Below, in pieces: positions 9,837-23,576 of a stretch of 64,000 nt of DNA. The translations under genes and the position numbers were made by a program. Source of the stretch: Siphonodentalium dalli (taxonomy: Eukaryota > Mollusca > Scaphopoda > Gadilida > Siphonodentaliidae). The notes under the pieces are model-generated. The model was not told the DNA's origin. It saw only the letters and a program-made list of their open reading frames with translations, and searched no databases. Location: contig CP136063.1 of assembly GCA_032622095.1 (NCBI GenBank), positions 150,033,379-150,097,378 on the forward strand, read 5' to 3'. The stretch's first letter is position 1. Each line of letters begins with the position of its first letter.

Positions 9837-12397
9837 CTAAGAATATGATGAGCATTCTGCAAGGGAAAATATCATGTTCTATTTGGCCCTGCTTATTCTC
9901 TTTGGATTGAGCACCCATTGCATTAATTCTTGGTTGGGTGATCGCGTGGCGAGGGCAAACTGACTGTAGTCTGCACCATGTACTAATAGTTTGTGTTTTC
10001 ATGAGTAGATGCAGTTGGATTAACTCAACAAACTATAGTAAATATTGAAAAAATGTTCGGGATGAGCATTTGCAAAATCATCAGAAGTGCCCATCGCGAT
10101 ATTTGTTGCCGATATACCAGGAGAAATTTATTTTGTAAGACTAAGTTTTCACATTGCTGATGATAAGAATATGATGAGCATTCTGCAAAGAGAAATACCA
10201 TGTGATATTTGACCCTGCTTATTCTGTTCTGGACTCGACACCCATGACATTAATTCGTGGTTGGTCGATGAGTCCCAAATAAAAATAATTCTTTGACTTA
10301 GACTTATGAATGCATTTTGAGGTGATTAAAAATTTGTTAACTGTTTGAAGAGATATACATTTAAAATTTTATAAATCCTTCCTATGGCACCACCCATTTT
10401 ATAAATTTGTATTTCATCCTCTCCAATTGTGTGGATTGGGAGATGTTTCACTGGTGAGATTGAACATGTTTGTTATTTCATTCTACATGTATGGCAGTGC
10501 TGTTTATTTCAAATATGATCCAATATTTAAAATGAGTGTTGAACAAAATATTTTCTCATTTTCATTGAATGGTAATTCATTGCTTCATGACTCATTTGAT
10601 CTCATAATTTTCATGTTTAAATGTTTAAAATAATTCCAAGACAATTTTCCAAAATTGTATGAAATCTTTTCTAAGTCACCCGCTAGTTCATTGTAATTGC
10701 ATCCACTTCATTTTCAGTTAGTTTCCAAAAAAGATAATACATGTACTGGTGTTTTTATAATAAGGCAGGAGTGAATGTTGATCCTAGAAATATCTTAACA
10801 ACGCATAACTTCACTATAAAGTTCCCAATATTCAATGATATTTCCAACTCAAAATCCATTTTCAGGTGAGACAATGAACACCATTGCAAGAAAAGTTTCC
10901 TTAGTATTATATTTTTCTAGTCTTATTCTGCATAACACGTTATTTCTGCAATTGTCCAGCATTTACTTTCATTATCATTGAAATCTGTCCCCAATTGGAC
11001 ATTATGACATATTACTTTAACCCAGATTTATTGAACAAAGGTATAGCATTGTTAAATATTGTAACAATATTAAAACAGGATCATTTGTTCAAATTGAAGT
11101 CTATTAATTTTACTTTAAAACAGGTAACAGATGAGTTCTTATTCAATGAAGAATTGACACAAATTTTATAGTAATGTTGTGTTGACATCCATATTACTAT
11201 TAGGTCCTGTATCAGATCTAATCTAGTTGATAATTATTTGTGCTGCCCATTTTCTTATCCCGAATGGAGACCTGTCTGAGTAAAGCTGATTCATAAATTT
11301 ATTTCTATCCAGTTCTTTTGTAGGTAACAATCATTAAAAACATTTCACTCACTTTCATGCAAAGTCATTTACCATAAATCAGGCGAAACTTTGAAAACCA
11401 TGAGTGTGCACAATTTTTATGTTTACCCATACCATAGTATGGTAAACATAGTGTCGTTGTCCGGATTGACCACTCGTCGTTAGTCCGTCCGTCTGTCTGG
11501 CTGTCTGTCTGTAGACACTTTACGCATGGTGCGATAACTGAAATATGTTCTATCTGATCGGAACCAAATTTTGTATATGAATTTCCCAGCACCAAATACA
11601 GATCGAGTTCGAATATGGGTTCGATCCCGAGTTTTTTTTACGGAGTTATGGCCCTTTTTCGACTTAGAATTCATGCATGCTACCATAACTCAAAATTTTT
11701 TTATCTGATCAGAATCTAATTTGGTATGCAAGTTTCTCGGACCAAAATACAGATCGAGTTCAAATATGGGTTTGATCCGATATTTTTCAATGGAGTTATG
11801 GCCCTTTGACATATAATTTATGCATATTTTGATAAATCAACCATTTTTCAACTGATAACCAAATTTGGTATGCGAGTTTCTCAACTCAAAATACAAATCG
11901 AGATTGAATATGGGTTAGATCCAACATTTTATACCAGAGTTATGGCTCTTTTTCAACTAAGAATTGAACATATAACCATAGCAGTCAACAACTAATTGAT
12001 TACCAGCAGTACAACTTTAGCTCTGTGAGAGACAAACAGTATCTGAGTTATTGATAATTAAAGTTATTTTTAGACATTAGTGTGAGGCGAAACCAGCTAT
12101 GTTTTTGAGGGACAGGACACAGGCTTACAGGCAGTAGCTCTATCTAATTAATTTGCACTCTTACTCTGGTTATTGTAAACTCTCTTAACCCAAGTTTTCC
12201 ATGTCCTGGCCACCTTTCACATTTAACCCAAGGCTGTGGTGGTTTAGCTGTACCAGTGCATTCTCTTATATAAATGCTAGTGACCCATAAATTCAAATAA
12301 TTTGTGTTATGTACATTTGTCTATAATAGTACATAAAAGTATACTCTATAATTCAACACCAAAACTCTCATTTATGATTCCGATCATAGTAATTTAC

Positions 12398-12445
12398 TAT
12401 CGCCAAGGGATGGGTTAACATCTGCCGATCGTGATCGGCCTCTCG
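12398..12445 (+). repeat. 48-bp conserved core, copy 3
   Basis: It reads TATCGCCAAGGGATGGGTTA then ACATCTGCCGATCGTGATCG and GCCTCTCG. It lies between a CATAGTATGG-family block and the TCGGGGGAC-ended element in the intergenic region. Confidence 0.75.
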
Positions 12446-12604
12446 TTTTATTTCCACCACTGCATCGGCTATCTCTGGGTTTAATTTCAGGAAAATTCAG
12501 TTGTCCATAACATATGTCCATACAAAGTTAGTTCATAGATTCTGTGATTTATTTCATAAAAAATCACCCATTAAAGTATCATTGACATATTTTTTATTGT
12601 CCTC

Positions 12605-13340
12605 TGAAAAATTTATTTTCGGGGGACTATAGTAATCAGCTCCGTGCGTCCGGAGTTATAACTCCAGTAATGATCATCCGATTTGATTGAAACTTTGTAT
12701 GTAGGTGTCTCAACCAAGAACACAGGTTTGATCCGATGTTCTTTTATGGAGCTATTTCCCTTTTTTTCAACTTTTTTTTTTTTAAGTAGAAAATTTCTCA
12801 CTTCGGTTTCCGGATGATATCTCAAGTTTGGATCATTTAATTGCAAATACCGTTTTTATGTGGATCAGTCATATCAAGATACAGGTTGAGTTCGAATTTT
12901 AGTTTGATCCGATGATTTTTCTCAGAGTTATGGACTTTTTTTTACTTAGAAAATTCAATTTTTCTGCTTTTTTCTTTGGTTTCCGGATGATAACTCAAGT
13001 TTGGATTGTTTAATTGGAAATTCTGTTTTTTTTGTGGGTCGTTCATATCAAAATGCAGGTCAAGTTCGAATTTGAGTTTGATCCAATGATTTTCCCCAGA
13101 GTTATGGGCCTTTCGACTTACAGTTTTGATCGTAGTAGATATTTGAAACTTCAGAGTATTGTTACCCACAAATTGCAGATGTGCAACATGTATATAGATG
13201 AGGGAATTTTTTTTTTTTTTTTCAGAATTATTAACCCTTTCGACTTAGGAAGAACATTTCAACATTTTTTAAAATTTATTTAACAAAGCGGCATCGACTT
13301 TCCACGTTGTCGGGGGACACTGTGGTCGGCCGACCTTTTA
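12605..13340. repeat. TCGGGGGAC-ended repeat element
   Basis: It begins TTATTTTCGGGGGACTATAG followed by CGTCCG and two degenerate units (AGTTATGGACTTTTTT, TTCCGGATGATAACTCAAG). It ends TTTCCACGTTGTCGGGGGAC then GGTCGGCCGACC. It has the same composition as 48178-48935 in the opposite orientation. Not protein coding. Confidence 0.7.
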
Positions 13341-13388
13341 TTGTGTTTGCAGACTCAAGTTCCGCACAAGTTTTTGTAAAAACATAAC

Positions 13389-13444
13389 GCAATTATCTCC
13401 TACGACTATAATTATAGCAATTATCTCCTACGACTATAATTATA
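13389..13444. repeat. 28-bp direct duplication
   Basis: GCAATTATCTCCTACGAC then TATAATTATA is present twice head to tail. It lies in the intergenic region. Confidence 0.85.
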
Positions 13445-13879
13445 CCCCCAATCTTGAAGAGAATGGGGGTGGGGGTATATTCTGTTCCCTCTGTCCGGGC
13501 AGCTATCTCAAACACCAGTTGTTGACTGAATGAAATTTGATATGGATGTTCACTACTATGAGGGCATTCAATAGAGTTGTTCAATCTTTTTTTCCTAAAT
13601 TTTCCGTTCTAGAGTTATTCATCTTTATTTTATCTGGAAATTTTGTTTTGTCCGTCCGAGCAGTTATCTCCACCACCGGTTGATGAATCTAAATGAGATT
13701 TGATATGAATGTTCACCGCTATGAGGGCAATCAATTGACTGTTCAATCATTTCTTTTGCCAGTTTTCCATTCTGGTTTTTCCTGAATTATGGGCCTTTGT
13801 AAATTTTTTGCGATTTGTTTTTCCTTCTACTGATATATTACAACCATTAGATGAATGACTGATTTTATGGAGGAGAGAA

Positions 13880-14526
13880 TTGCAGAGGTTGGAAATGCCC
13901 ACGTTTGAATTTGCACCGTGGTGGAACCTCTGTTTTTTCAAACATCAAACAGAAATTAAAATGTTGCATGTGCAGGTTTCAGACCTGAGATTGGGAATTG
14001 ACTTTGCATGGCCTTATAACAAATTGAGTTTCAGGGAGGACATACTACATTTATATTGGTTAATTGTAAATAAATCTTCATATTGTACATTCTCAAACAT
14101 AAAACGTTTCATTTTATATCCGTCTTTTTCTGTTTCCATACGTCCTATCTTGCCCAAATGGCTTGAAATTGAAAATGACCTTAAAGTCACATTTGTTGTC
14201 ACCACACAAACAGAAGAGTTGTTGAACTTGACATGACTGACCGTTTGTTCCCGTATATGACAATAGAGTTCCCCATTTGGAAGAGAAATAACTTATCTTG
14301 TAATGATACGGTGGTTATTGGTAAAGCAAACTGCACACAGTGCAACAATGTTGAACTTGCAGGGTGTCTGCACACAATGAAAAAAATACCCTGCAATAAA
14401 GTTGTGCAACATTGGCACATGACGCAACAGGCTTGCAACAAAATGTTAATGCCGACAAAACTATCTCATAATCCACTTGAAATGATGTTATCTATTGCAT
14501 CAGTCATTTGTAATGCATATTATTAG
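13880..14526 (+). other. Two overlapping open frames of unknown nature
   Basis: A 118-codon frame (13880-14236) is followed by a 97-codon frame (14233-14526), with the second ATG overlapping the first stop. The first contains LPKWLEIENDLKVTFVV; the second is Cys-rich (CNDTVVIGKANCTQCNN, then GCLHTMKKIPCNKV). I recognise no domain. They end where a dispersed repeat begins. They may be a frameshifted remnant of one longer coding sequence, part of an unknown mobile element, or chance. Confidence 0.25.
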
Positions 14527-15765
14527 CTCAACTTTACTTTGTAAAGTTTGAGCTATTGCCATGGCTTGGTATCCGTCGTGCGTGATTCGTCAACAATTTC
14601 CTTTAGCACGGGCTACAGTTCGTACCTTTGGTCCGATTATTATGAAATTTGTCATGGATGTTGACAATGACATGTAGATGGGAACGAGTCATTTTGGGGT
14701 CATTCGGAAAAAAAACATGGCAGCCAGCGGCCATCTTTGATTTCAAAATTCAATCTATTAGCACGGGCTACAGGCCGTACTGTTCGTCTTAATATTGTCA
14801 TGAAATTTGTCATGGATGTTAATATTGACATCTAGATGGGAACGAGTAATTTTGGGGTCATTCGGCAAAAAAACATGGCCGCCAGCAGCCATCTTGGATT
14901 TTACTCTTTGTATGACTAAATCCTTTAGCACGGTCTACAGGTCATACCTTTAGTCTGATCATCATAAAATTTGTCATGGATGTTAATGACATATAGATGG
15001 GAACAAGTCATTTTGGGGTCATTCGGCTGAAAAACATGGCCACCAGCGGCCATCTTTGATTTCAAAATTCAATTCATTAGCACGGGCTACAGGTCGTACT
15101 GTTTGTCTGATCATCATGAAATTTGTCATGGATGTTAATATTGACATGTAGATGGGAACTATTAATTTTGGGGTCATTCGGCCAAAAAACATGGCCGCTG
15201 GCAGCCATCTTAGATTTTACTCTTTGCATGACTAAATCCTTGAGCACGGGCTACAGGTTGTACCTTTGGTCAGATCATCATGAAATTTGTCATGGCTGTT
15301 GAAATTGGAATGTAGATGGGAACGAGTCATTTTGGGGTCATTCGGAAAAAAAACATGGCTGCCAGTGGCCATCTTGGATTTCATAATTCAATCCATTAGC
15401 ACGGGCTACAGGTCGTACTGATCATCATGACATTTGTCGTGGGTGTTAATATTGAAATGTAGATGGGAACGAGTCATTTTGGGGTTATTCAGCATTAAAA
15501 CATGGCTGCCAGTGGCCATTTTGGATTCTACTCTTTGCATGAATAAAGCTATCAAATGTTTTTGAATTGTTGGAAAACATAGCCGCCAGCAACCATCTTA
15601 GATTTTACTTTTATATACATGTATATATATATATCTCTTCATGTTGATAAACTAGTATTAGACATTCAACTTTCCACAATCCTAATAACTCCATCGACAG
15701 TAACACATTAAATTATTCCCTTTCAAAGTTGAGCTACAGTGTCATTGACACTTTTATTAATTAAA
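14525..15765 (+). repeat. Tandem ~165-bp units in a GTTGAGCT-ended repeat
   Basis: The block begins TAGCTCAACTTTACTTTG and ends AAAGTTGAGCTACAGTG then TCATTGACAC. It contains about seven degenerate units with TTAGCACGGGCTACAGG, GAAATTTGTCATGGATG and AACATGGCCGCCAGC. The same family fills 25.3-27.6 kb in reverse orientation and is seen at 2253-2806 and near 60460 and 60800-61070. Open frames inside it are short and not conserved. Confidence 0.8.
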
Positions 15766-16784
15766 ATATAGCTTATAACCAAGAGGTTGAAAAAATTTAT
15801 CGAATTTTAAATACTAGACGGTCTGATGTTGCTTGATGTACATAATGAGGCTAAACCGAAAAAATAACAATATTGACAGACAGATCTACCAAAGACGAAA
15901 TATTTCGCAACAAAAAGTGTAGTTTATTATCTCAAACGTAGCTCAGTATAACCTAAGTCTAATTACGTTCTTGAAATCATAGACTATTGTGAATTTAAAG
16001 AGGTTTTGTATTCTCAAGATTCTCAAATGTTCGCCTTGATCAAGTTAAGGGGAAAACCCACAGCTTAAATTAGCATGCAACAACCACGTGATTGGATGAT
16101 ATTATTCAGGCGACGAACGTAATATCATAGAGGAGTTGACATAGCTTAAAAGTTGTTTCTTCAGCATCTGATGAACGTTACTACTTTCTTTCTATTCATT
16201 CAGTACTCAGCTATCAGACAGGCATTCTAGTCCTCCTCATCCAGGCATTCTAGTCCTCCTCCTCATCCAAAGAAAATTAAATCTTATTTAGCTCATCAAC
16301 AATTTATTATGAATAATATTGACAAGATTGGACATGACAATTACAAAAATATATAAATAAGGACACAGAAGATTATTTCATAACAATTTCGTAACTGGCA
16401 TTGGCCACAAAGGTAAACAAAATAGGATCACCTTTGAAATGTCAGGTATTTATCACTCTGCAACTCTTTCAAATTAGATTCTGAATATCTTGCACTAGTA
16501 TGAAATGTAAGATAATAAATTCAATCCAAATCTGAAAAACCTCCGCTTAAGTTAGTAAAACCATCCCAAATACTCTTGGCTTTTTGGTGAAAATGCAATA
16601 CTTCCTTGCAAATTTATAAACTGTTGAGTCATAACAATAGCTGGGCTTAGATAAATGCTTCCTACTGGGTAAAGCTGAGCAGTACATAAATATATGACTG
16701 TAAAGGAATGCAATTTAATGACCCTCATAATCAGTTTTTTTTACCATGAATGTCATTTGTCAGATTCAAAGCTACATACTTTTC

Positions 16785-17000
16785 CCTTAGGAAATGCTCA
16801 GATAATAAGTTCAACAAACAACCATAGGCCGTTTGTTGAACTTGTTATCTAAACATTACCCACCCATGAATATGAATCATTCTTCTCTTGTATTATCTGT
16901 TTTTCTGCCTGTTGTCTGCTATTATTACCTGAACACCCCTCCAAATGAGTAATGGACATTTCATGTGTATACTTATATAACTGAATGTTGTTAGAAGACC
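16785..17000. repeat. Family-2 MITE fragment with short hairpin
   Basis: AATGCTCAGATAATAAG then TTCAACAAACAACC is followed by its complement GGCCGTTTGTTGAACTTG, giving a compact hairpin at 16797-16845. Downstream text (CATGAATATGAATCATTC, ATTACCTGAACACCCCTCC) matches other family-2 copies. Termini are not defined. Confidence 0.6.
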
Positions 17001-18721
17001 TTGATCTAAACTTGCCTAATATTTCTCCTAGGGATGTTTGTTCTTTTGCGCACCATCAATGTGGTTATATCAGAGTGTTGTATTGGGAGAAGCGCTTGTC
17101 CCTGAATTCTCTTTTAACACAAACCATCGGCAGCAGAATACCTATTTAAACCTTAATATACTTGAAAGGATTCAAGGATAGAATAGCACTATAGAATATT
17201 GTATGGAAGTATAAAGCCATCGCCTCCAATTCTGTTAGTAACTGTTTAAATAAGTTGTTTAACCAAGGTAGCCAAATTGATTAAAACAAAGTAACTTGTT
17301 ACTAACAGTCATAACAGAATTGTGGGTAATGGCTCTACGCTGCCATAATATTGCACCAGATATAACATGGGTCTACTAAGGCAACTAGCATGATAGTTTC
17401 TTGAAACTCATGTATTTGCTTCGTAAGCTGGGCTCAACAATAGAGGAATATTTATTTAAATGTATGTAATCATTAAAGACATATTGTGGACTTAATTCAG
17501 GGAATAAAACTGATAATTTAGTATACAAACAATTCCAACCCCATCAACTATACAATTTCAGAGAACAACGGTTGAGCTACGTACAACTGTAAATATTTAC
17601 TACTTTATTCCATGATAAACATTCGGCAATGATTCCTCCAACAATATTCACTGCATGTAATTAGCTTATAACATTGATATTTTCTGCCTATTTGGATATA
17701 AAATTAATGAAAACAACTAAATTTTGCATTATTATTTGCTATTCCCTTCTGAACACCTCACTTTAAATACATTATTAATGATTACATAATACGTAATTCC
17801 TTGAAAAGGACACTGGGGCTGAAAGTTAACATAGGGCATAGTTTTTAAATGTCACACTAACATCACTATGAAAAAAAACAATTATAATTCATCCTTAAAA
17901 TGAATCTTTCAAGCTCACATAATCCTCGGAGATGTAAGCATAAAGGCCTGTTCACATGAAGTAGCAGTCTGTAAACTCGAAGGGTGGATTCTTCATTTCA
18001 ATTTAAACCTGGACTTAAATCTGGGTTTTAGCTCACAATGATGGTTTACTAGACCGTGTTCAAGCAGGTGTACGTAATCCTGTTTGTAATATGTTGGAGA
18101 ACTGTTTCACTGTTGACAACTCAATTCTTTGATAGTGGAGCATACATACAAACTTAATAAAATTGTGAGGATAAAACTCCTGTCAACATAATCTAGACAT
18201 GCTTCAATCAATCATTTATACAACCCCGCCTATTGTTTCAAGGAGCAATGATTTTAAGAATGTAGTCGTGTGGCGTGAATGACGTTCAGATTTAAAAATT
18301 CTTCTCTTATTTATCTGATTTTCACTGTCATCGACTCATTTCCAAAGTGATTTTTGTTTCAGTCGATCAAAGATGGTGGCTAAGCCTGTGAAACACAGGA
18401 GATTTGACTTTAGATATTGGGATTTTGCAGATTTGGAATTATGTAAAATGTATTTATAATAAATAGATTGGTTTGCAAAATTGTATTTATTCCGATATCT
18501 AACTTATCAGCTTCAATCAGAAGCTATGTGTTATAATGCAACACATCAGTGTGAATGGTAATATGAGCACAACAAATTGTGTCATCGCAACAAACCAACG
18601 GGACGCAATTCACCCATTTTAAAACTGCTTAAGACAATGGTCTTGATTTTATATTAACATTTTAGTTACCAGACCGCTGTTTATATAACAGTTTTTCATG
18701 AACCAGAGTTTGAACTGGAGA

Positions 18722-18966
18722 CAAGCCTTGAAATAGTGTGTCTGTCATTTGCAGAATGAGGTTCCCAGAGGGTGAATTTAGTGATGATATCGGGCTAGCA
18801 TCACCAAATTCACCCTCTGGGAACCTCATTCTGCTGAGGTGTAAGCAGAATGAGGTCCCCAGAGGGTGAATTTGGTGATGCTAGCCTGCTATGCGGGGTA
18901 GCATCACTAAATTCACCCTCTGGGGACCTCATTCTGCAAATGACAGGCACACTATTTCAAGCCTTG
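18722..18966. mobile_element. Second copy of the double-palindrome element
   Basis: It has the same structure as 9583-9836, starting CAAGCCTTGAAATAG and ending TATTTCAAGCCTTG. It is flanked by the exact 8-bp duplication ACTGGAGA (18714-18721 and 18967-18974). The target sequence differs from the first copy, so the two insertions were independent. It lies about 120 bp past the FAK stop codon, probably in or near the FAK 3' UTR. Confidence 0.92.
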
Positions 18967-19088
18967 ACTGGAGATGAAGAATCCAGCCTATTTGTTATGG
19001 CCAGCCACAGGATTGGTGACTGTCTCAGTCATGTGTAGGAGATCACACAATAGAATGTATTAATAACGATTATATCCATGAATTAGTG

Positions 19089-19295
19089 TCAAGTCAGTGC
19101 AGACGGTGTCTTGGTCCGTATGGAATCAACAACATCAAGTAAGTTTTTGGAGTCCATTGCTAAAATGTGAGCAGCCTTGAGCATGCCTCGTCTATACTCG
19201 GCATCCATGGTCGTTGTGCTGTACTGCTGAGCAAGCTTCATTGCACCAATGAGAGATGCCATGTCTGTACTCAAAACTTTCTGAGCCATCTCAAT
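19089..19295 (-). CDS. PTK2: FAK terminal coding exon: FAT helices 3-4 and stop
   Basis: Acceptor TTTTCAG. It encodes 68 codons and a TGA stop at 19089-19091. The peptide begins IEMAQKVLSTDMASLIGAM, continues KLAQQYSTTTMDAEYRRGML and KAAHILAMDSKNLLDVVDS, and ends RTKTPSALT. KLAQQY and the DSKNLLDV(V/I)D helix are FAT hallmarks. The protein ends about where vertebrate FAK does. Confidence 0.96.
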   Translation of the reverse strand: MEMAQKVLSTDMASLIGAMKLAQQYSTTTMDAEYRRGMLKAAHILAMDSKNLLDVVDSIRTKTPSALT

Positions 19296-19569
19296 CTGAA
19301 AATGCACAACATTTTAATCATCTTTCATGAACACTTTCCACAGTCCATAACAACATTCAAAAACTTAGTTTGTATTTAGTAAAGAGTAAAATTGAAGATG
19401 GCTGCCAGTGGCCATCACAGTGGATCAACGGACACAAATGAAAACCGGAAGTCGTAGAGTTCGAGGCGAGGAATTTGCAAAGTTTTCAGACTCTTTCTGA
19501 CACCGATTTTGCTACTAATAAACACATTTAGACACCACTTCTAAACAGTTTAAGGTGAGTGAATTTTTC

Positions 19570-22500
19570 GTCACTAATATTCGACCCCCAACGATCAGTT
19601 AGAATCAGTTGTCAGTGCTCTACCACGGAAAAAATTCAATTTAATCATCGCTGTGCGACTATTTCTTCCACAAAATAATATCCCAGAAAATGTTAATTTT
19701 CACAATCATCTGAACAACTTTTCGCCATGACCATTATACCGATTGAAGCGCATGTCCTCCTCCCACAAATGCATATATTGAGTATTGTCGTGGAATGTAT
19801 CAGTATTCCAAATTTCCAATTTATATAAAGGCACCCGCTTCGAAATTACTGTCCGGTTAGTCCCAAAAAAATCAATCATTAGTCGCTAAATATCTGTCCG
19901 CTTAGTCGTGATTCAACTGAAGAGTACCCTCCACAATTTATTGTGGAAAAAACACTTTTTCGCAGATTTTATATGCTCTTCATTATATTTTTGCGTGGCG
20001 ATGATGGTTATGGATCTTTATATTTCCCGGGCTACAACATGATCTTTAAACGGTGTCTTATACACGCGACACTGAAACTGATATCCAATCCTGAAGTCTG
20101 ACTATGGTCAGTTCTAGATATTTCTTTATCATAATAGACTGATTAATGTGTCATTGAAACGTAATTTGACGATTAAGGCATAAGAAAAAGTCTACATCAA
20201 AATTATCCAAAGAAAAACAATCAGGATGGGACTAAAACGGGTATATGGGGTGTATATACATGTATAGCCATTTTGATATTGGCCCAATTTCCAGTGCAAG
20301 AAAAAGACAGTATTTTGTAATTCCAGGTGCTATATATTTCTGACGACATGCCCACATATCTTCAGATGTGACCGTTGTGAGACACAGGCTGGCGGCTTTT
20401 CTGATGCGATTGGCCATGGAATTCTATAACATCCAAGTGAACGTTTGTAACTAAAAGTTCGCGTAACACATCAGGAAAATACCACCAAAATTGTATGGAC
20501 ACTTCGTCGTGGAGGATGGTGTATGCTAGGATATGAACGATAAACTACTTAATTTACCATTTACAGTAGCATGTAGGGAGATTATGCAACTGACTATAAA
20601 TTTCTCTAAATTAGCATTCAAATATCTATCAAGAATCAGCCATGTATTTCACAGCTCTAATATTTAAGCGATAACACAATCTTCAATAAACACATATTCT
20701 GTAATTCCAAAATTTGTCAGCCAAACATTTAAAATAGATGCCATCTATGAGGAATTTCATGACAATTTGCCAGATGATTTTTGCCATCTGCGTGAACGTA
20801 GCTTAACAGGTTTGCAGTTCGTTGTAACTGTGGAATTATGGAAAGCCATTTAAATTTGTCCTCATTATCTGATTGGATATCAATAAATGGGGTATTTCTT
20901 TCTTCTGGTACCCGGCTGTTTTTACATGCGTTGCCCACTTGTGGTATACCAATTACTATATATCATCTTTTAGTCGAACATTTGTAGGTTCATGTGTGGT
21001 AGTATATGTACAGCCTGTCATCACAATATATATACAATGTGGTATGTGCGTGAATTTGTATTGCCATATATGCCGATTTATTTACGAATAAAGTGAACAA
21101 ATTTGATATTCTATTTTCTATGTAATATGTATTCCAATAAAATTTTCAGTGGGAAAAAAAAAACCCAGTTATAAATGCCTTATAATTAACGATTTTGGAT
21201 AGGAGTCGTGTTTTTTTATGAATGTTCATTATTATGAAGGGTTATTATAACGAAAATATTACAAGGCCATAAACTAAATTACACCCACTTAACTTATATG
21301 ACGTACACTTTTAATGTGAACCCTGACGAGGAAAAGCCCTTTGTTTGACTGAAAGTAGGATGTGTTGTGTCCACGTATTGATTAAAAAATAATCATATTA
21401 ATTAATGTAGATATATAGGAATTCCAAATTTTTCAAAAATAGAGAGGAATTGGGCTGACATTAAATTGTGTCAACAGTTCATAATAATTTCAACGTACAT
21501 AATTGGTCGTAAATAAGACCAGTCCTGTCGAGCTTGATACCCCGATCCGCATGTAGCCACATGCATCCATAGCCCAATAGAATAAGCTATATTTGTTTGG
21601 ATATGCTTTCCAGGTTTTCATGTCTACAGAGAGCGATAGCATATGTCCAATATGCCATTTATCCCAAATATCTTACATTGTTTCTATTTCATTTCATTTT
21701 CAGAATATGTGTAAGCATCGATGCCAGAGACGAGGTTAGATGGTCTATGTTTGACCAGCTTCAAAAGTTCGAGAAATTCCATTCGCACCCCACTGGTCTG
21801 AATTTTCCAACTGCTACCTCAAAGTTTACAACTGTTGGAAAGTTCTAACCTGGTTACCATTTGAGTCAGACAAGTGACTGAACGTACACAATTATTCGAA
21901 TTTTGTTCTAAACGTTCCATATTTCACACTAAATACTGGTTGAAATATCCAACTATTGAAAAATATGTCCCGACCCCACTCCAACCAATCTTGTAGCTGC
22001 AGCCCTGGTTGGGGATGACATTGTAGCTTCTATAGTACTGAAATTATTTCCTTATAAATACTTTGATCAATGAACGTACATGTAATCTGAGGGAATGTTT
22101 AACATACTATTAGATTGCCACTTCAATGACATCAAATTCAATACCGACCTTCCGTGAACATACTGTTAGTTGTACCGGAACTATGAGTCTATCTGACTCG
22201 TTCTGTTTTATTTATTATGATTATTATGATTATGACTATATTGTTTGGGGGAAAAAATTAGCAAAATGTGTTCGGTAACAAAACTAAAACAGAGAACATG
22301 TAGGCCAAATGTGTCAATTATGGCGAAAGGCAGCCAACCAAATAACCCAGTTCGACTCTGGGGTGAACACCAATAACTGTCCGCCGGGTCTGATCGATCG
22401 CGACTAAATTTCGAGGTGTACAGGACTAACCGGACAGTAATTTTGTAGCAGGTACCTGTATATAAATTGGAAATTTTGAATACTGAGACATTCCATGACA

Positions 22501-22700
22501 ATACTCAATATATGCATTTGTGGGAGGAAGACGGGTGCTTCGATCGGTATAATGGTTGTGGCGAAAAGTTTTTGAGATGATTGTGAAAATTGACATTTTC
22601 TGGGATATTTTGTGGAAGAAATCGTTGCCCGGCGATGATTAAATTGCATTTTTTTCCGTGGCAGAGCACTGACAACTGATTCTAACTGATCGTCGGGTGA
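19570..22700. repeat. Pair of ~270-bp inverted repeats 2.6 kb apart
   Basis: The arm at about 19590-19860 (GTTAGAATCAGTTGTCAGTG, ACAAATGCATATATTGAG, TTACTGTCCGGTTAGTCC) reappears on the opposite strand at about 22430-22700 with roughly 85-90 percent identity by eye. Between them is unrecognised sequence without a convincing gene. It could be a foldback transposon or two opposite copies of one repeat. It lies between the last two FAK coding exons. Confidence 0.7.
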
Positions 22701-22908
22701 ATTTAGTGAATATTGGAGACTAATAACATTAACAGAGCTGTCCAATAAAATAACAAAATATGTCCAGTTTGATTCCAACAGAACTTTGATATGCCTAATT
22801 TTTATTATTCTACATGATTCCTGCTTAAAGTCATTGAACATTGGACAGGCCAAACAAGCCACAACTATTTATCCCAGCGGTTACTTATAAATGATAAGTT
22901 GTTGTTAC

Positions 22909-22989
22909 CTGTCTCTGACATGGCTCTGGCATTGTGGAATTCACTTCATCGACTGTAGATAGTAAGTTTCTAAGATGGCCACCAATCGT
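22909..22989 (-). CDS. PTK2: FAK exon: FAT domain helix 2
   Basis: Acceptor TTTTTCAG, donor GTAACA; 27 codons in phase 0. It encodes TIGGHLRNLLSTVDEVNSTM then PEPCQRQ. LRNLLSTVDE matches the conserved LR.LLATVDE of the FAT domain, which binds paxillin LD motifs and talin. Confidence 0.93.
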
Positions 22990-23576
22990 CTGAAAAAGTT
23001 CAATATCTTGTATAAGATAGAGTTTTATAATGAAAAAGTAATAACAAATGATATATCTATCCTCACAATGAGAACTGTTTAGTTCTGAAATCGGTCCACT
23101 TATATAGGGGTGATTTTGGACCCTGTGTACCACATTTGGGAAGTTATGGGAACATCAAAATTGGGTTAATATTACAACAAATACATGTTGGCTTGGTTAA
23201 TGTGGTGACCAATGTCATCACCACCACAATGTACATTCAATATTTCTTTATTTCAATATTTTCTTTATTTCAGATGAATAAATATGTTATAAATGTTTTA
23301 ATTACATACCTGTTGTTGTATTCTAAAAATGAACATGACAATCAGAAGAGCTCTAAATAATACCACTTTATTATAAGTTTGGGGAAATGTAATAATCATA
23401 GAGCCGCACTCATGTTGCTTTGGGTTAGAGATTACTGCACCCAAGTGGAAGGCGGAAGGATAAGACTTGAGCTCTCATGGTATCCTTCTACCATCAATTC
23501 TCATGCGATAGTAACTAACCAAAAACAACAAAGTGCATCTCTATATATATGCACCTCGATATCATAGAATACTGAC

